DNA from: Spongospora subterranea f. sp. subterranea
Taxonomy: Eukaryota > Endomyxa: Phytomyxea > Phytomyxea > Plasmodiophorida
Assembly (NCBI GenBank): GCA_049724395.1
Contig: JAUGWO010000146.1
Location: 1 to 49,185, forward strand
Direction: 5' to 3'
DNA length: 49,185 nt
The stretch's first letter is position 1. Each line of letters opens with the position of its first letter. The notes under the pieces are model-generated. The model saw only the letters and a program-made list of their open reading frames with translations. It was not told the origin of the DNA and searched no databases. Below are positions 32,699-42,439 of this stretch, in pieces. The position numbers were made by a program, and so were the translations under genes.

Positions 32699-33144
32699 TC
32701 ATTGATTTGATCCCGACGACTGCCCCCCTGTGCGGCCCCAGAATATGGGTAGACTGTCTTTTGTTTGATAGAAGAAGAGCCACGCCATATTGAGGGCGAT
32801 CACCTTTTGTTTTGCGAACTTTTGGTTGTGGACATGATACATGAAATCCGTGATCAGCTTCTTGGCGGTCTCTGAAGACAAAACGTTGATTTCATCGTCC
32901 ATCTCGGCAATTTGTCCGAACACTTTCCAATCCCTGTGTCATAAAAATCTCCAAAAGTCTTTTCCACCGAATCTGATGACATCGGTTTTATGTTGCAGAA
33001 CTTAATGTCATGACAAATTCTCCCAAATTCGGAAAAGCGTTGGTTCAACCACGGCTGAATAGTGGGCGGCGGCTCACTGAAATCAACAGAGCCAGCAATG
33101 CACAATAATGAGAAAAGAAGAACAGATCCACCGATGAACGACAT
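32699..33144 (-). pseudogene. Secreted-protein family, copy C (minus strand, broken)
   Basis: Starts MSFIGGSVLLFSLLCIAGSV (signal peptide) and keeps FSEFGRICHDI with the first cysteine, TGIGKC with the second, KLITDFMYHV and the C-terminal AWLFFYQTKDSLPIFWG. It appears to have very few breaks and is the best preserved of the broken copies. Its mature N-terminal part differs strongly from A and D, so the family diversifies there. Confidence 0.7.
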
Positions 33145-33470
33145 TTGATACTGATTGCTATTGATATTGATATCGTTATGAACGTGTTTTGACCGGACGA
33201 CACCGCATTGGACAAATCCGGGACTGTATCAAGTGGGACGACCATTGTGAGATATAGGAACAGTCAAACACCAGTCTGACCATGTTCTATATATAGATCC
33301 ACTCCAACAGCGGATGAGTAAAATAACAATCAACAGAGTGCCGAAACCCTCGGCCGAAACCCTCAACATTGCACTCCCCGAGTTGGCGTTTTCGAAGAGA
33401 ATAATACCATGTCCCGCTGAATCAAATGATTGACCCAACTGTTGTCCCCTGAAAACTGATAAACGAACCT
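33145..33470 (-). repeat. 5' block of unit C, shared with units D and E
   Basis: Matches 34160-34487 and 39905-40262 in unit orientation: GATTCAGCGGGACATG, CGAAAACGCCAACTCGGGG, TTGAGGGTTTCGG, then the TATA box and GAACATGGTCAGACTGG, CTTGATACAGTCC, TTTGTCCAATGCGGTGTC. Confidence 0.85.
33287..33296 (-). promoter_or_regulatory. TATA box of copy C
   Basis: CTATATATAG, 143 bases upstream of the copy C start codon. The identical box lies at a similar distance from copies D and E. Confidence 0.55.
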
Positions 33471-33639
33471 CGGTATATCTAGTTCACCTCGGTTGATTGG
33501 AAATACAAGATGTAATAATGGACGGTCTCCGATGCCCTTTCTCAACATTGAATCCTGTCATCAGGTTGCCAACATGGGCGATGGTTAGTTAGACGCGTTT
33601 GTGTTCAAAGACCGCCAAGATCCGAGACAAATGAAAGAT

Positions 33640-33720
33640 TTCGGAGATGTTGGGGTCCCCCTCATAATGGCGCCGCTCTTCTACCATCTTTGGCATCGAA
33701 TTGCGTCACTTGTCTCATCA
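33640..33720 (+). pseudogene. Secreted-protein family scrap
   Basis: Only the coding for the C-terminal motif start (LIMAPLFYH) remains, joined directly to unit flank sequence (TTTGGCATCG...TGTCTCATCA). A deletion remnant of a further unit. Confidence 0.5.
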
Positions 33721-34159
33721 ACTCAATCCTTTCGAACATCGTGTTCTTGATGGATTTTGCCCTCATTTACACATAATTGACAGACAATCGTGTGATCGCA
33801 TCAGAAGGTTTCTCAACTTGTGAAAACTGCAAATACTGTCGTCATCGAACCAAAGGTAATAGCGAGTTATTCCGTGTTATGGCGTTGGATAAATTACTTC
33901 TGGGGGAATGAGCTTTCGCAACTGAACTGCAACAGGACGCAATGGACCTTTGTTTTTGAATTGGTGATGAGATCATAAGTCGTCGTAGTGGTGAATCCCT
34001 AACAGACTTGACGTCTTTGCTGATGAATAATTTTCGCGTCTTTCTTTCTGCAGTTAATGCGTGTTGTTCCGGGACAATTTCGAAGGTAGATAATGTCGCC
34101 CGTTCCGCGTTCCCGTTAATATTTCTCGTCCTGTGGCGGTGATGATGCATTGGTACCCA
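33721..34159. other. No gene recognised
   Basis: Short frames only, including a minus-strand frame of 102 codons (34150-33842) rich in histidine and serine with no recognised domain. Confidence 0.4.
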
Positions 34160-34487
34160 GAATAATTTCAGGTCGTTTTCAGCGAACGATTCACATTATT
34201 TTATTCAGCGGACATGATTTTATTCTCTTCGAAAACGCCAACTCGGGGATAGCAATGTTGAGGGTTTCGGCACTCTGTTTATTGTTATTTTACTGATCTG
34301 TTGTTGGAGTGAACCTATATATAGAACATGGTCAGACTGGTGTTTGACTATTCTTCACCTCTTAAGTCTTATCACAACACCATTTCCCACTTGATACAGT
34401 CCCAGATTTGTCCAATGCGGTGTCCGACAACGGGTCCGGTCAAAACAACTTCATAACGATATCAATATCAATAACAATCAGTATCAA
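34160..34487 (+). repeat. 5' block of secreted-protein unit D
   Basis: Shared with units C and E; includes the TATA box at 34315 and the leader ending ATCAGTATCAAATG at the start codon. Confidence 0.85.
34315..34324 (+). promoter_or_regulatory. TATA box of copy D
   Basis: CTATATATAG 163 bases upstream of the start codon, followed by GAACATGGTCAGACTGG, conserved in copies C and E. Confidence 0.6.
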
Positions 34488-34958
34488 ATGTCGCTCATGG
34501 GGGGATCTCTTCTTCTTCTCTCATTATTGTCCATTGTTGGCTCTGTTTATCCCAGTGGTGTCCAATCTTCTTGGGCGCAGCTCGTGGCATCGGATGAGGT
34601 TTGGATGGACATGGGCTTTATGGAATTTTTGCGCCACTGTCATCAGATTAAGATCACAAAAGAATCACATTCGTTTAATTACTCTCTCGGTGATAATCTT
34701 TATAAACTAGGAATTGATATGTGCCATGAAGTTGCCAAAGGGGTCGATGGTAATGGCCTTTTTGGGTCTGAGGACGCCAAGGATCTGATCAAACTGTTCA
34801 TGTTGACGGTCAGCGGCGAAATAGGATTAAATAACGAAGAGGTCTCCCTCATGATGGCGTCGCTCTTCTACGATCAAACAAAAAACAGTCTGCCCATATT
34901 CTGGGGCAGCAGCAAGGGAGAGTCGTCAGACGGGATCGAACCAATGAGTATTGGTTGA
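34488..34958 (+). CDS. Small secreted protein, new multicopy family, copy D
   Basis: Open single-exon frame of 156 aa. Residues 1-19 are a signal peptide (MSLMGGSLLLLSLLSIVGS), giving a mature protein of about 137 residues. Cys51 (FMEFLRHC) and Cys79 (GIDMCHEV) are the only two cysteines of the mature protein and align with those of all other copies, so a single disulfide is plausible. The C-terminal family motif is MMASLFYDQTKNSLPIFWG, followed by an acidic/serine tail. With copy A only about a third of mature residues look identical, concentrated around the cysteines and the C-terminal motif. Upstream TATA box and leader are conserved with copies C and E, which suggests it can be transcribed. 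Function unknown. Confidence 0.75.
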   Translation: MSLMGGSLLLLSLLSIVGSVYPSGVQSSWAQLVASDEVWMDMGFMEFLRHCHQIKITKESHSFNYSLGDNLYKLGIDMCHEVAKGVDGNGLFGSEDAKDLIKLFMLTVSGEIGLNNEEVSLMMASLFYDQTKNSLPIFWGSSKGESSDGIEPMSIG

Positions 34959-35520
34959 ACAAGACCTGTCACCAGAAGTGGCGCTTTATGACCAATACCC
35001 AGTTTTCATCCCATATTGAATACATCGAGTTTTTATGATCCTATTCCTCTAAATTCAAAAAACGATTCCTAATCCCAACAGTAATATCCAGATCGACAGA
35101 GTTTCATCATCGTTCCACTTCAATCGATCATTCAGTCTATCTCCTAACTGGCAATATCTAAGAACCTAACGCCGCTTTGTGTTAGTGTGTCACCTGTTAT
35201 GATATTCCCAACAGATCTCAATGACCATAAACTATCTGGGATTGTGCTGTTAATGGTCTTCTCCCGCTATTGACCGAACATGAACGTGATAACCGTTCTC
35301 AACAGTGTTAGAACTACCAACCTCTCACTGGCAATCAAGTTTGAAGCGGCAATGGCGAACAGTCCATGATCGGATCTGGTATATTATAAGGGACCTGAAA
35401 TATTTATTGTTTATATTCCTCGTCACGATTGTCTGATATAACTTGATTACTAGAGATAATGTGACAAATCAGGATATTTGAAACAACGAAATAATGAGAC
35501 ACAACGTGATATCCGATCAA
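34959..35520 (+). repeat. 3' spacer of secreted-protein unit D
   Basis: Same block as after copies A, B and E, including CCTAACGCCGCTTTGTGTTA and GGCGAACAGTCCATGATC. Confidence 0.85.
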
Positions 35521-35885
35521 TGGGTTTAAGGTGATGATCGGCATCATTGCTCAACTTTGGTATCTCATTGTCATCAGATTTCCGACCCAACAACGGATGG
35601 CGATATCAAATTTGTTTTCTTGGTTCAGCTGCTCAAACATTGAACAGATTTGTCGAAATGGGTCTTCAATGTGTGAGTTTACCAGGAAACGTCGTGGGTC
35701 TTCACCATTTGACTAAGCGATACCTGGGTCAAATCATCGAAAAACCAAAGGACGTTATTCACGATGGCGTTCGTTTCATGACGAAACCAAACAAAGGGTG
35801 GTTTTACAATTATGTTAATGTCCTCGTAGTCTGAAAGACGATATTATTAATATTGTTGAACGTGTTCCTTGATCTTCAGCAGACC
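35521..35885 (+). mobile_element. Ty3/gypsy integrase-region relic in unit D
   Basis: Decayed integrase piece nearly identical to 19926-20275 in unit A. Broken. Confidence 0.55.
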
Positions 35886-37745
35886 ATTCGATTGTCGAAC
35901 CTTCAGTGCTAGATTGGTCAACCGATTTGGCATCGTATAGCGTCACCTGTCTCATCAAGGCAAAAACTGCGATGAAATTGCCCAAAATAGGCAAATTATT
36001 CGCATCGGTTTCGAGGGTGAATGGCTTTGAGGGGTCGTGCACCAAGATTGGAGCGGAAGTGAAAGCTTATTTCAAAGTAATGAATGCGTCTTCCTGTTCG
36101 CCATTCCACTTGTAAACCGCATTCCTGCGAGTTAAAAGGGTCAACGGTCGCACGGAGTGTGGAGAAATTCTTGATGAACTGACAGTAAAGGTTGGAAATG
36201 TCCTCTGAAAAGATTAAAATATTGTCTAGACAGATTATAACAAAGTGCTCGAGACACGGACGGAAAATGTCATTCAAAAATGTTGGAAGTTAGCGGGGGC
36301 GTTGGTTAATCCAAAACGGCATAACATTGAACTGAGAGTGTCCAAAAACAGTACGAAAAGCGTTTTCAAGAGCAAGATTCTCGATACGCCGAACGGAGAT
36401 CGATACGGGTAAAAATTTTCCCGGATCGAAGTCGGTCGAGCAGTTGGTTGATGAGCGGAAGCGGATATCGATTCTTGATCGTGATGGCGTTCAGGCGACG
36501 ATAGTCAATACAGAGACGTCAACTTCCATCCTTCTTACGGACGAACAGAACCGGAGCACCAGCAGGAGAAGTAGATTCTGTAATAGAACGTTTCGGCAGA
36601 TTCTCGTCTATATATTCACGTGAGGCCTTGGTTTCGAGCTCGTTCAAAGAGTAGATGGGACCGAACGGAGGGGATTTGCCAAGCTCTAGATCGATCGCAC
36701 AATCATACTGCCGTTGATGAGGGAGTTTGTCTAAGATAGACTTGTCGAATTCGTCGGAAAAAACGCTGTACTGGTATGGCAACTTCACCTCATTCTTTTG
36801 GGGCTCAAAGACGACGTCGACGGGGAAAGACTTGAGTATCGCGATGGAAGTTCTTTCGGGGACTGAGCTGTTGGTGACGCCAATCATTGCCTGGGGTTGT
36901 GCTTGGTTAGCCAAAGGGGAACCTAACACCATCGTGTGCCGCTTCATGTCAATGGCGTAGAAGCGGGTCGCGACCAATACAAGTCTTTAATTTACCAGGA
37001 TTGGTACAATAGGTGATGTCTCCAGTCTTCAGTCTCGAACCGTCGATAGTCTTGACCGGGATCGACTCGTTGACCTTTTCAAGAGGGATGCCTAACACTT
37101 CAGCATGATGACGATCAATGAAAGAGGAGGAAGCTCCAGAGACGACTTGGGCAATAACGTGTTCTCCGTTGATTAGGACTTAAATCTGTAGGAAGTGGAG
37201 ATTGAGAGGCGGTACAGTATTGACAGAATAGGCAGTATTTAACACAAGATGGGTCTAATGACATGGGGATAGGAGGAGGAACAGGAAGAGCAGATGAGTT
37301 ATAGGACTGAACCGGGACTGGAATAATTTCCGCCACCGAGGTCGTTCATAGATTCAATCCCATAAAAGGCGTCGGAAGAGATGGCCTTTTCCGATTCGGA
37401 TCTCATTGAATTTGCAAAGTCCATCGGTGAATATTTATATCGCAACAGACGCAAAATGCGTTGGACGGCCAGAAGCAACTGGTGATCCCAAAGAGATTAT
37501 TGAAGATCTTCTGCCAATTGAACAACGATCATATTATTGGTGGGAAGGGACGTCAGCGAAGAAAGTGGAAATTCGGGGAATACGATTGATAAACTGTAAC
37601 TGTACTGATATCGGGTTTGGTTTCGAGGTGTTTTTGTACAATTTAGTTTTGTACAGATGATCAAGGAGAGGACTTAGAATCCTGCAGGTGGTGCACTGCG
37701 GATTGAGCTGGATGTAGATGTCGATGCTTTTCTTCCAGAGTGGCT
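35815..37745 (-). mobile_element. Ty3/gypsy pol relic (minus strand), two joined parts
   Basis: 35815-36390 matches the RNase H/RT relic of unit A, and 36390-37745 is a near-identical inverted copy of 1-1350 (protease region and RT start: FVRKKDGS, DELPH-like DKLPHQRQYDCAID). Both are broken. The parts may be one element or two joined fragments. No LTR recognised. Confidence 0.8.
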
Positions 37746-37879
37746 GGTTCTTCAGTAGTTTTAAAACGACCGGACTCTGCAATCACTCAGGGTGTCTGGT
37801 CAGTAACTAAAAGCGTTATGAGTAATTTATTGAGACATCTAAGATTTTGAAGTTGAGGCACGTGCATGAAGCGAGTGAA

Positions 37880-38765
37880 TCAACGTGGGGCAGCACCGTC
37901 TTTCAATAGGTCGGCTTGTATTTCCGTTATATTGGAAGAGCTGCTCAGCGATAGAATATTCTTGTTCCTGTTAAAGACAATCAAGAATTGGTCGTTCGCT
38001 TTGATGGTCCATGGATGTTTGTTCAGCATCTGAATCATTTCTCGTAGCTGGGTTTGAAGCTGAGATGGATAAAAAGGGATGATCAACGGGATTATTGAAC
38101 AGATATTTCGTCCGATTGGTTCTCTTTGATTTAGGTTTACTACAGAAAAGGTGTTAATCAGAAAGTTATGACTATAACCTCTTTGTCGTAAACGTTGAAA
38201 GAGGAGAAGACAGGCTGTTCCTCGATCATCCAGAGAAGTATTGATACTACAAACTCGAATCAGTTCTCCTTTGATGTATCCTCTGATTGTTGCGGGCGGA
38301 TGGCATGAGTGAGGAGGCAGGTGTTGGAATGTGCTGATTGGCTTCGAGTAGCCCTGAAATGATACGATTCCTTCCGGTGATTTCTTGATTGTTAAATCTA
38401 AAAAGTCTATAGAATCAGTGGAATATTGCCATGTCAGCTTGATACCAGGGATATATGTATCCATTTCGGATAATAGTTGGAGCAGTTCGTCTTGATTGCC
38501 ATTAAATATGAAGAAGATATCGTCGATGTAACGACGATAGTAAATCGTACGGTGACAGAATTGCTGATCTAGGTTATCCATGAAGATATTGGCACATTGG
38601 ACAGCGGCGTTAGTTCCCATCGCTATGCCTTTAACTTGTTGAAAAAATGTCCATGCCATACTGAAAGTAGTTGTATTGACAAATAAACTCGCAAATACGA
38701 CGTAAAAGAGGGAATGTTTTACGCTCAATGATGCGATACAGGATGTGCAGATCCATGTTGGTGTA
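37880..38765 (-). mobile_element. Penelope-like reverse transcriptase fragment
   Basis: Minus-strand retroelement without LTR-type pol order. A long open stretch (38728-37880) has Penelope-like RT motifs: FFQQVKGIAMGTNAAVQCAN, the catalytic RRYIDDIFFIF, SIDFLDLTI, and the HPPATIRGYIKGELIRVCSI block. An upstream part (MDLHILYRIIERK, near 38740) extends it. No GIY-YIG endonuclease was found. Decayed. It abuts a copia relic pointing the other way. Confidence 0.75.
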
Positions 38766-39800
38766 GAGTGATGGTCGGACGCGATTGAGTGGGAGAAAGC
38801 GATGCTGCGAGAATATCAGTCTTTGATAAGCAATGGAACTTGGACACTCACGAACTTACAGAAAGGGCGGACGGCAATAGGCACAAAATGGGTCTTCTGG
38901 ATTAAAGAAGATGGCGGCAACCCATATCGGCACAAGGCCCGGTTGGTGACGCAATGATTCAGACAACGGTCCTCTGCGAAACATTCGCTCCGGTTATGTC
39001 AATCGCGGCCCAACGTTTACTGTTAACTATCGCGACCAAGAGATTCATCAAATGGATGTCGACACGGCGTATCTCAACGGAAAAATCGCCGAGGAGATAT
39101 ACATTCGACAGCCCGAAGGATTCCTGCAAACCGGAAACGAACGACAGGTGTATCGACTGCATAAAGCAATCTACGGATTACGTCAATCTGAGCGAGAATG
39201 GTGGAATACATTTTCCTCTTTCATTACCAAGATTGGACTTCGACAAACTCAAGAGCGATCCGTGTATCTTCGAAAGACAGCAAGAAGAGAAAAACGTGAC
39301 GATAGGCTTTTACGTCGACGACTTTATCATTATCTCGAAGAATACTTACAATCTTCAGAACAATCAAGGACGAACTCTCCGCACAATACAAGATGAAGGA
39401 TTTGAATGACATATCTCACATTTTGGGAATGGAAATTGATCGTGCACGAGAACGAAGAGGGATAAGTGTAGTGTATCCCAAAAAGATACATCGAGAAGAT
39501 GTTGCTAGAAGTTGGGATGCAAGATAGCAAACCGGTGTCAACACCTATTGAAATCGAAAAGCATTCGCTAAGCGCAAGCGAAGACGAAGTCGAAACAGCA
39601 TAGCCATTCCGACAAACAGTGGGAGCATTGATGTACGCAGCGACGGCGACAATTTCTTGGACGAATTTCAATCGCATTCGACAGTTGGGCTGGGTCTTTG
39701 TCGGCTTGAATGTGTTCAAATCGAAACCGACAACATCATCAAATTCCCATAAGGAACATTCGATGACGCCAATTATGAAATGTCCCATCAGACCGTGGTC
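38766..39800 (+). mobile_element. Ty1/copia reverse transcriptase relic
   Basis: Copia-type RT region: NGTWTLTNLQKGRTAIGTKW, HKARLVTQ, MDVDTAYLNGKIAEEIYIRQ, GFLQTGNERQVYRLHKAIYG, FYVDDFIII and the ISHILGMEID stretch. Broken with several breaks; no LTRs seen. Better preserved than the copia relic at 9.5 kb, so younger. Confidence 0.85.
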
Positions 39801-39904
39801 AAACTGGATATCTGTCAGATTGTCTCTCGTCTGATGGGTTTTGAATGGCCCCGTTAATGATCTTGGCCACACAAGAACCTGGTCACATTTTTCACGACTT
39901 AATT

Positions 39905-40262
39905 GAATCAACCCAGGTGAACTAGATATACCGAGATTCGTTTATAAGTTTGCAGGGGCTAACAGTTGGGTCAATCATTTGATTCAGCGGGACATGTTAT
40001 TTTATTCTGTTCGAAAACGCCAACTCGGGGAGAGCAATGTTGAGGGTTTCGGCACTCTGTTGATTGTTATTTTACTGATCTGCTGTTGCAGTGAATCTAT
40101 ATATAGAACATGGTCAGACTGGTGTTTGACTGTTCCTCAAATATATCACAATGGTCCTTTCCCACTTGATACAGTCCCAGATTTGTCCAATGCGGTGTCC
40201 GACAACGGGACCGGTCAAAACACCTTCATAACGATATCAATATCAATAGCAATCAGTATCAA
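39905..40262 (+). repeat. 5' block of secreted-protein unit E
   Basis: Shared with units C and D; begins near GGTGAACTAGATATACCGAG and includes the TATA box at 40097. Confidence 0.85.
40097..40106 (+). promoter_or_regulatory. TATA box of copy E
   Basis: CTATATATAG, 156 bases upstream of the copy E start codon, same setting as in copies C and D. Confidence 0.55.
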
Positions 40263-40710
40263 ATGTCGCTCATCGGTGGATCTCTTCTTCTTCTCTCATT
40301 ATTGTCCATTGCTGGATCTTCATGCTGCCAGGCTCGGAATTCCCCCGATCAGATGTGGTTTGGATGAATCCTTGCTAACAAATTTTGAGATACAGTGTGA
40401 TAAGATTCAGAAGAAAAGGAATTTGAGATCATCACAAATTTTTGGAAATGGCTTTTCAATGCTTTTATACGAAGGGAATGAATGTGTGCAATGAGGTTGT
40501 CGAAATCGATGGTGATCACGTTTTGATCTGATCACGCCAAGAAGCTGATCACGGATTTCATGTGGACTGTCCGCGAAATAACAAGATTCAATGACGATGT
40601 TGGGATGGCCCGCATATGGCGTCGCTCTTCTACTATCAAACAAAAGACAGTCTGAAAGAATTCTGGGAGCAGCAACGGGGGGCAGTCGTCGGGATCAAAC
40701 CAATGAGTAT
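40263..40710 (+). pseudogene. Secreted-protein family, copy E (broken)
   Basis: Signal peptide MSLIGGSLLLLSLLSIAGS nearly identical to copy D, then decayed mature sequence with recognisable GMNVCNEVVEI and C-terminal MASLFYYQTKDSL. Several breaks; only a short peptide would be made. Confidence 0.7.
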
Positions 40711-41340
40711 TCCCTGGATCAAGACCAGTCACCAGAAGTGGCCGCTTTGACCGAAACCCGGTTTTTCATCCCATATTGAATACATCAAGTTTTTGTGATC
40801 CAATTCCTCAGTAGTTGAACTCAAAAACGATTCCAAATCCCAACAGAAGAGCGGAGAGAACAGTGTAAGGACGGAAGAAGAGCGGAGAGAAAATAAGAAG
40901 ATGAAGTAATATCCAGATCGACAGAGTTTCATCATCGTTCCACTTCAATCGATCATTCAGTCTATCTCCTAACTGGCAATATCTAAGAACCTAACGCCGC
41001 TTTGTGTTAGTGTGTCACCTGTTATGATATTCCCAACAGATCTCAATGACCATAAACTATCTGGGATTGTGCTGTTAATGGTCTTCTCCCGCTATTGACC
41101 AACATGAACGTGATAACCGTTCTCAACAGTGTTAGAACTACCAACCTCTCACTGGCAATCAAGTTTGAAGCGGCAATGGCGAACAGTCCATGATCCGATC
41201 TGGTATATTATAAGGGACCTGAAATATTTATTGTTTATATTCCTCGTCACGATTGTCTGTTATAACTTGATTACTAGAGATAATGTGACAAATCAGGATA
41301 TTTGAAACAAAGAAATAATGAAATAATGAAACACAACGTG
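40711..41340 (+). repeat. 3' spacer of secreted-protein unit E
   Basis: Same block as the other units, but with an inserted purine-rich stretch at 40851-40907 resembling the tract at 17334-17487. Confidence 0.85.
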
Positions 41341-41650
41341 ATATCCGATGAATTGGTTTATGGTGATGATATTCCCGTTGTGCAATAGTGAAGCGATGGA
41401 ACGAATTGTCAGTAGAGATTCGTTCGACGTTTTTGATAGTCCCTGGTCTGTGGAGAATTACTCACATTACCATCGTATCTGGGTCCCAGACAAATGTCTT
41501 CGATTCCACTTTGGTATTATTGCTCAACTTCGGAATCTCAGTGCATCAGATTTCCGAGCGAACAAGGATGGCGATATCAAATTTGTTTTCTTGTTTCAGC
41601 TGCTCAAACATTGATTCACAGTTTTGTCGAGATGTGTCTTCAATGTGTGA
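41341..41650 (+). mobile_element. Ty3/gypsy integrase-region relic in unit E
   Basis: Best readable copy: RDSFDVFDSPW, YHRIWVPDKCLRFHFGIIAQ, DGDIKFVFLFQLLKH, matching the approach to and zinc-binding domain of Ty3/gypsy integrase. Broken. Confidence 0.6.
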
Positions 41651-42244
41651 TGAATCCCTAACAGATATGATCTGTTTGGGGGAAAATGTGCCAGTACGGG
41701 TGCGAGCGTTGTTGCTCTTTCCAGACGAACTCGACGATTGTTTTGGTCAGGTCGAGCAGCTAATTGAGAGTAACTCCCTAATGCGGTTTCGGAAGAAGTT
41801 CTCGAACCCCGAAAACCATTGAGCGACATTTACAGACGGAGGATCTACCAGGTGGATATCGTCGTCGTTGTCGCCGGGTGAACTGCAGTGCCGGTGTGGG
41901 CTAATCACATTAACAAGGAATCAAAGTTTGGTCGCCATTTAATACACACTTGTCCACATCAACTAAGAGTCCTCTCTACCGAAGTTTTTGTACTCTCAAA
42001 AATGACGAAAACGGCCCTCGTTGTCGTCATTTTTACCAAAAACCACGACGGCACGATCCCGTTACTCGTTGACCGTTTTCCAGTTCTATTGTGGCTATAA
42101 CGTTCTTCAGCGAGGGCAATTTGGTCTCCGAGCCAAACATGTAGGTCGGTGATTTTCTTCACATAATGGTGACCATTTCGTAGCAGAATGCTGTGAATTG
42201 TTGTAGGAGAACTCTGCAAGAGAAAAATTATTGGACCAACCGTT
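41651..42244. other. No gene recognised, probably transposon debris
   Basis: Short frames, none with a clear domain; the flanks are Ty3 fragments on both sides. Confidence 0.4.
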
Positions 42245-42350
42245 CTGTTGATACGAGGTTTAACAACCCAAGTATTGTTCCAGAACTTGATTGAGGCGCT
42301 CTGTTTGTCCGTTCGTCTGACAGTGATAACCCAATATCAACGAGACATCA
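42245..42350 (-). mobile_element. Ty3/gypsy integrase scrap (minus strand)
   Basis: Minus strand reads [20 protein letters not shown], a Ty3/gypsy integrase catalytic-core motif. Only this short piece is recognisable. Confidence 0.7.
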
Positions 42351-42439
42351 GCACCTAAAAGTTCGAATCTACCAGAATTTTGCTCCTCTTCACCGACCGT
42401 TTCGAATTCTCAGCCCGTCCAACAGCAATTCAACAAGTC

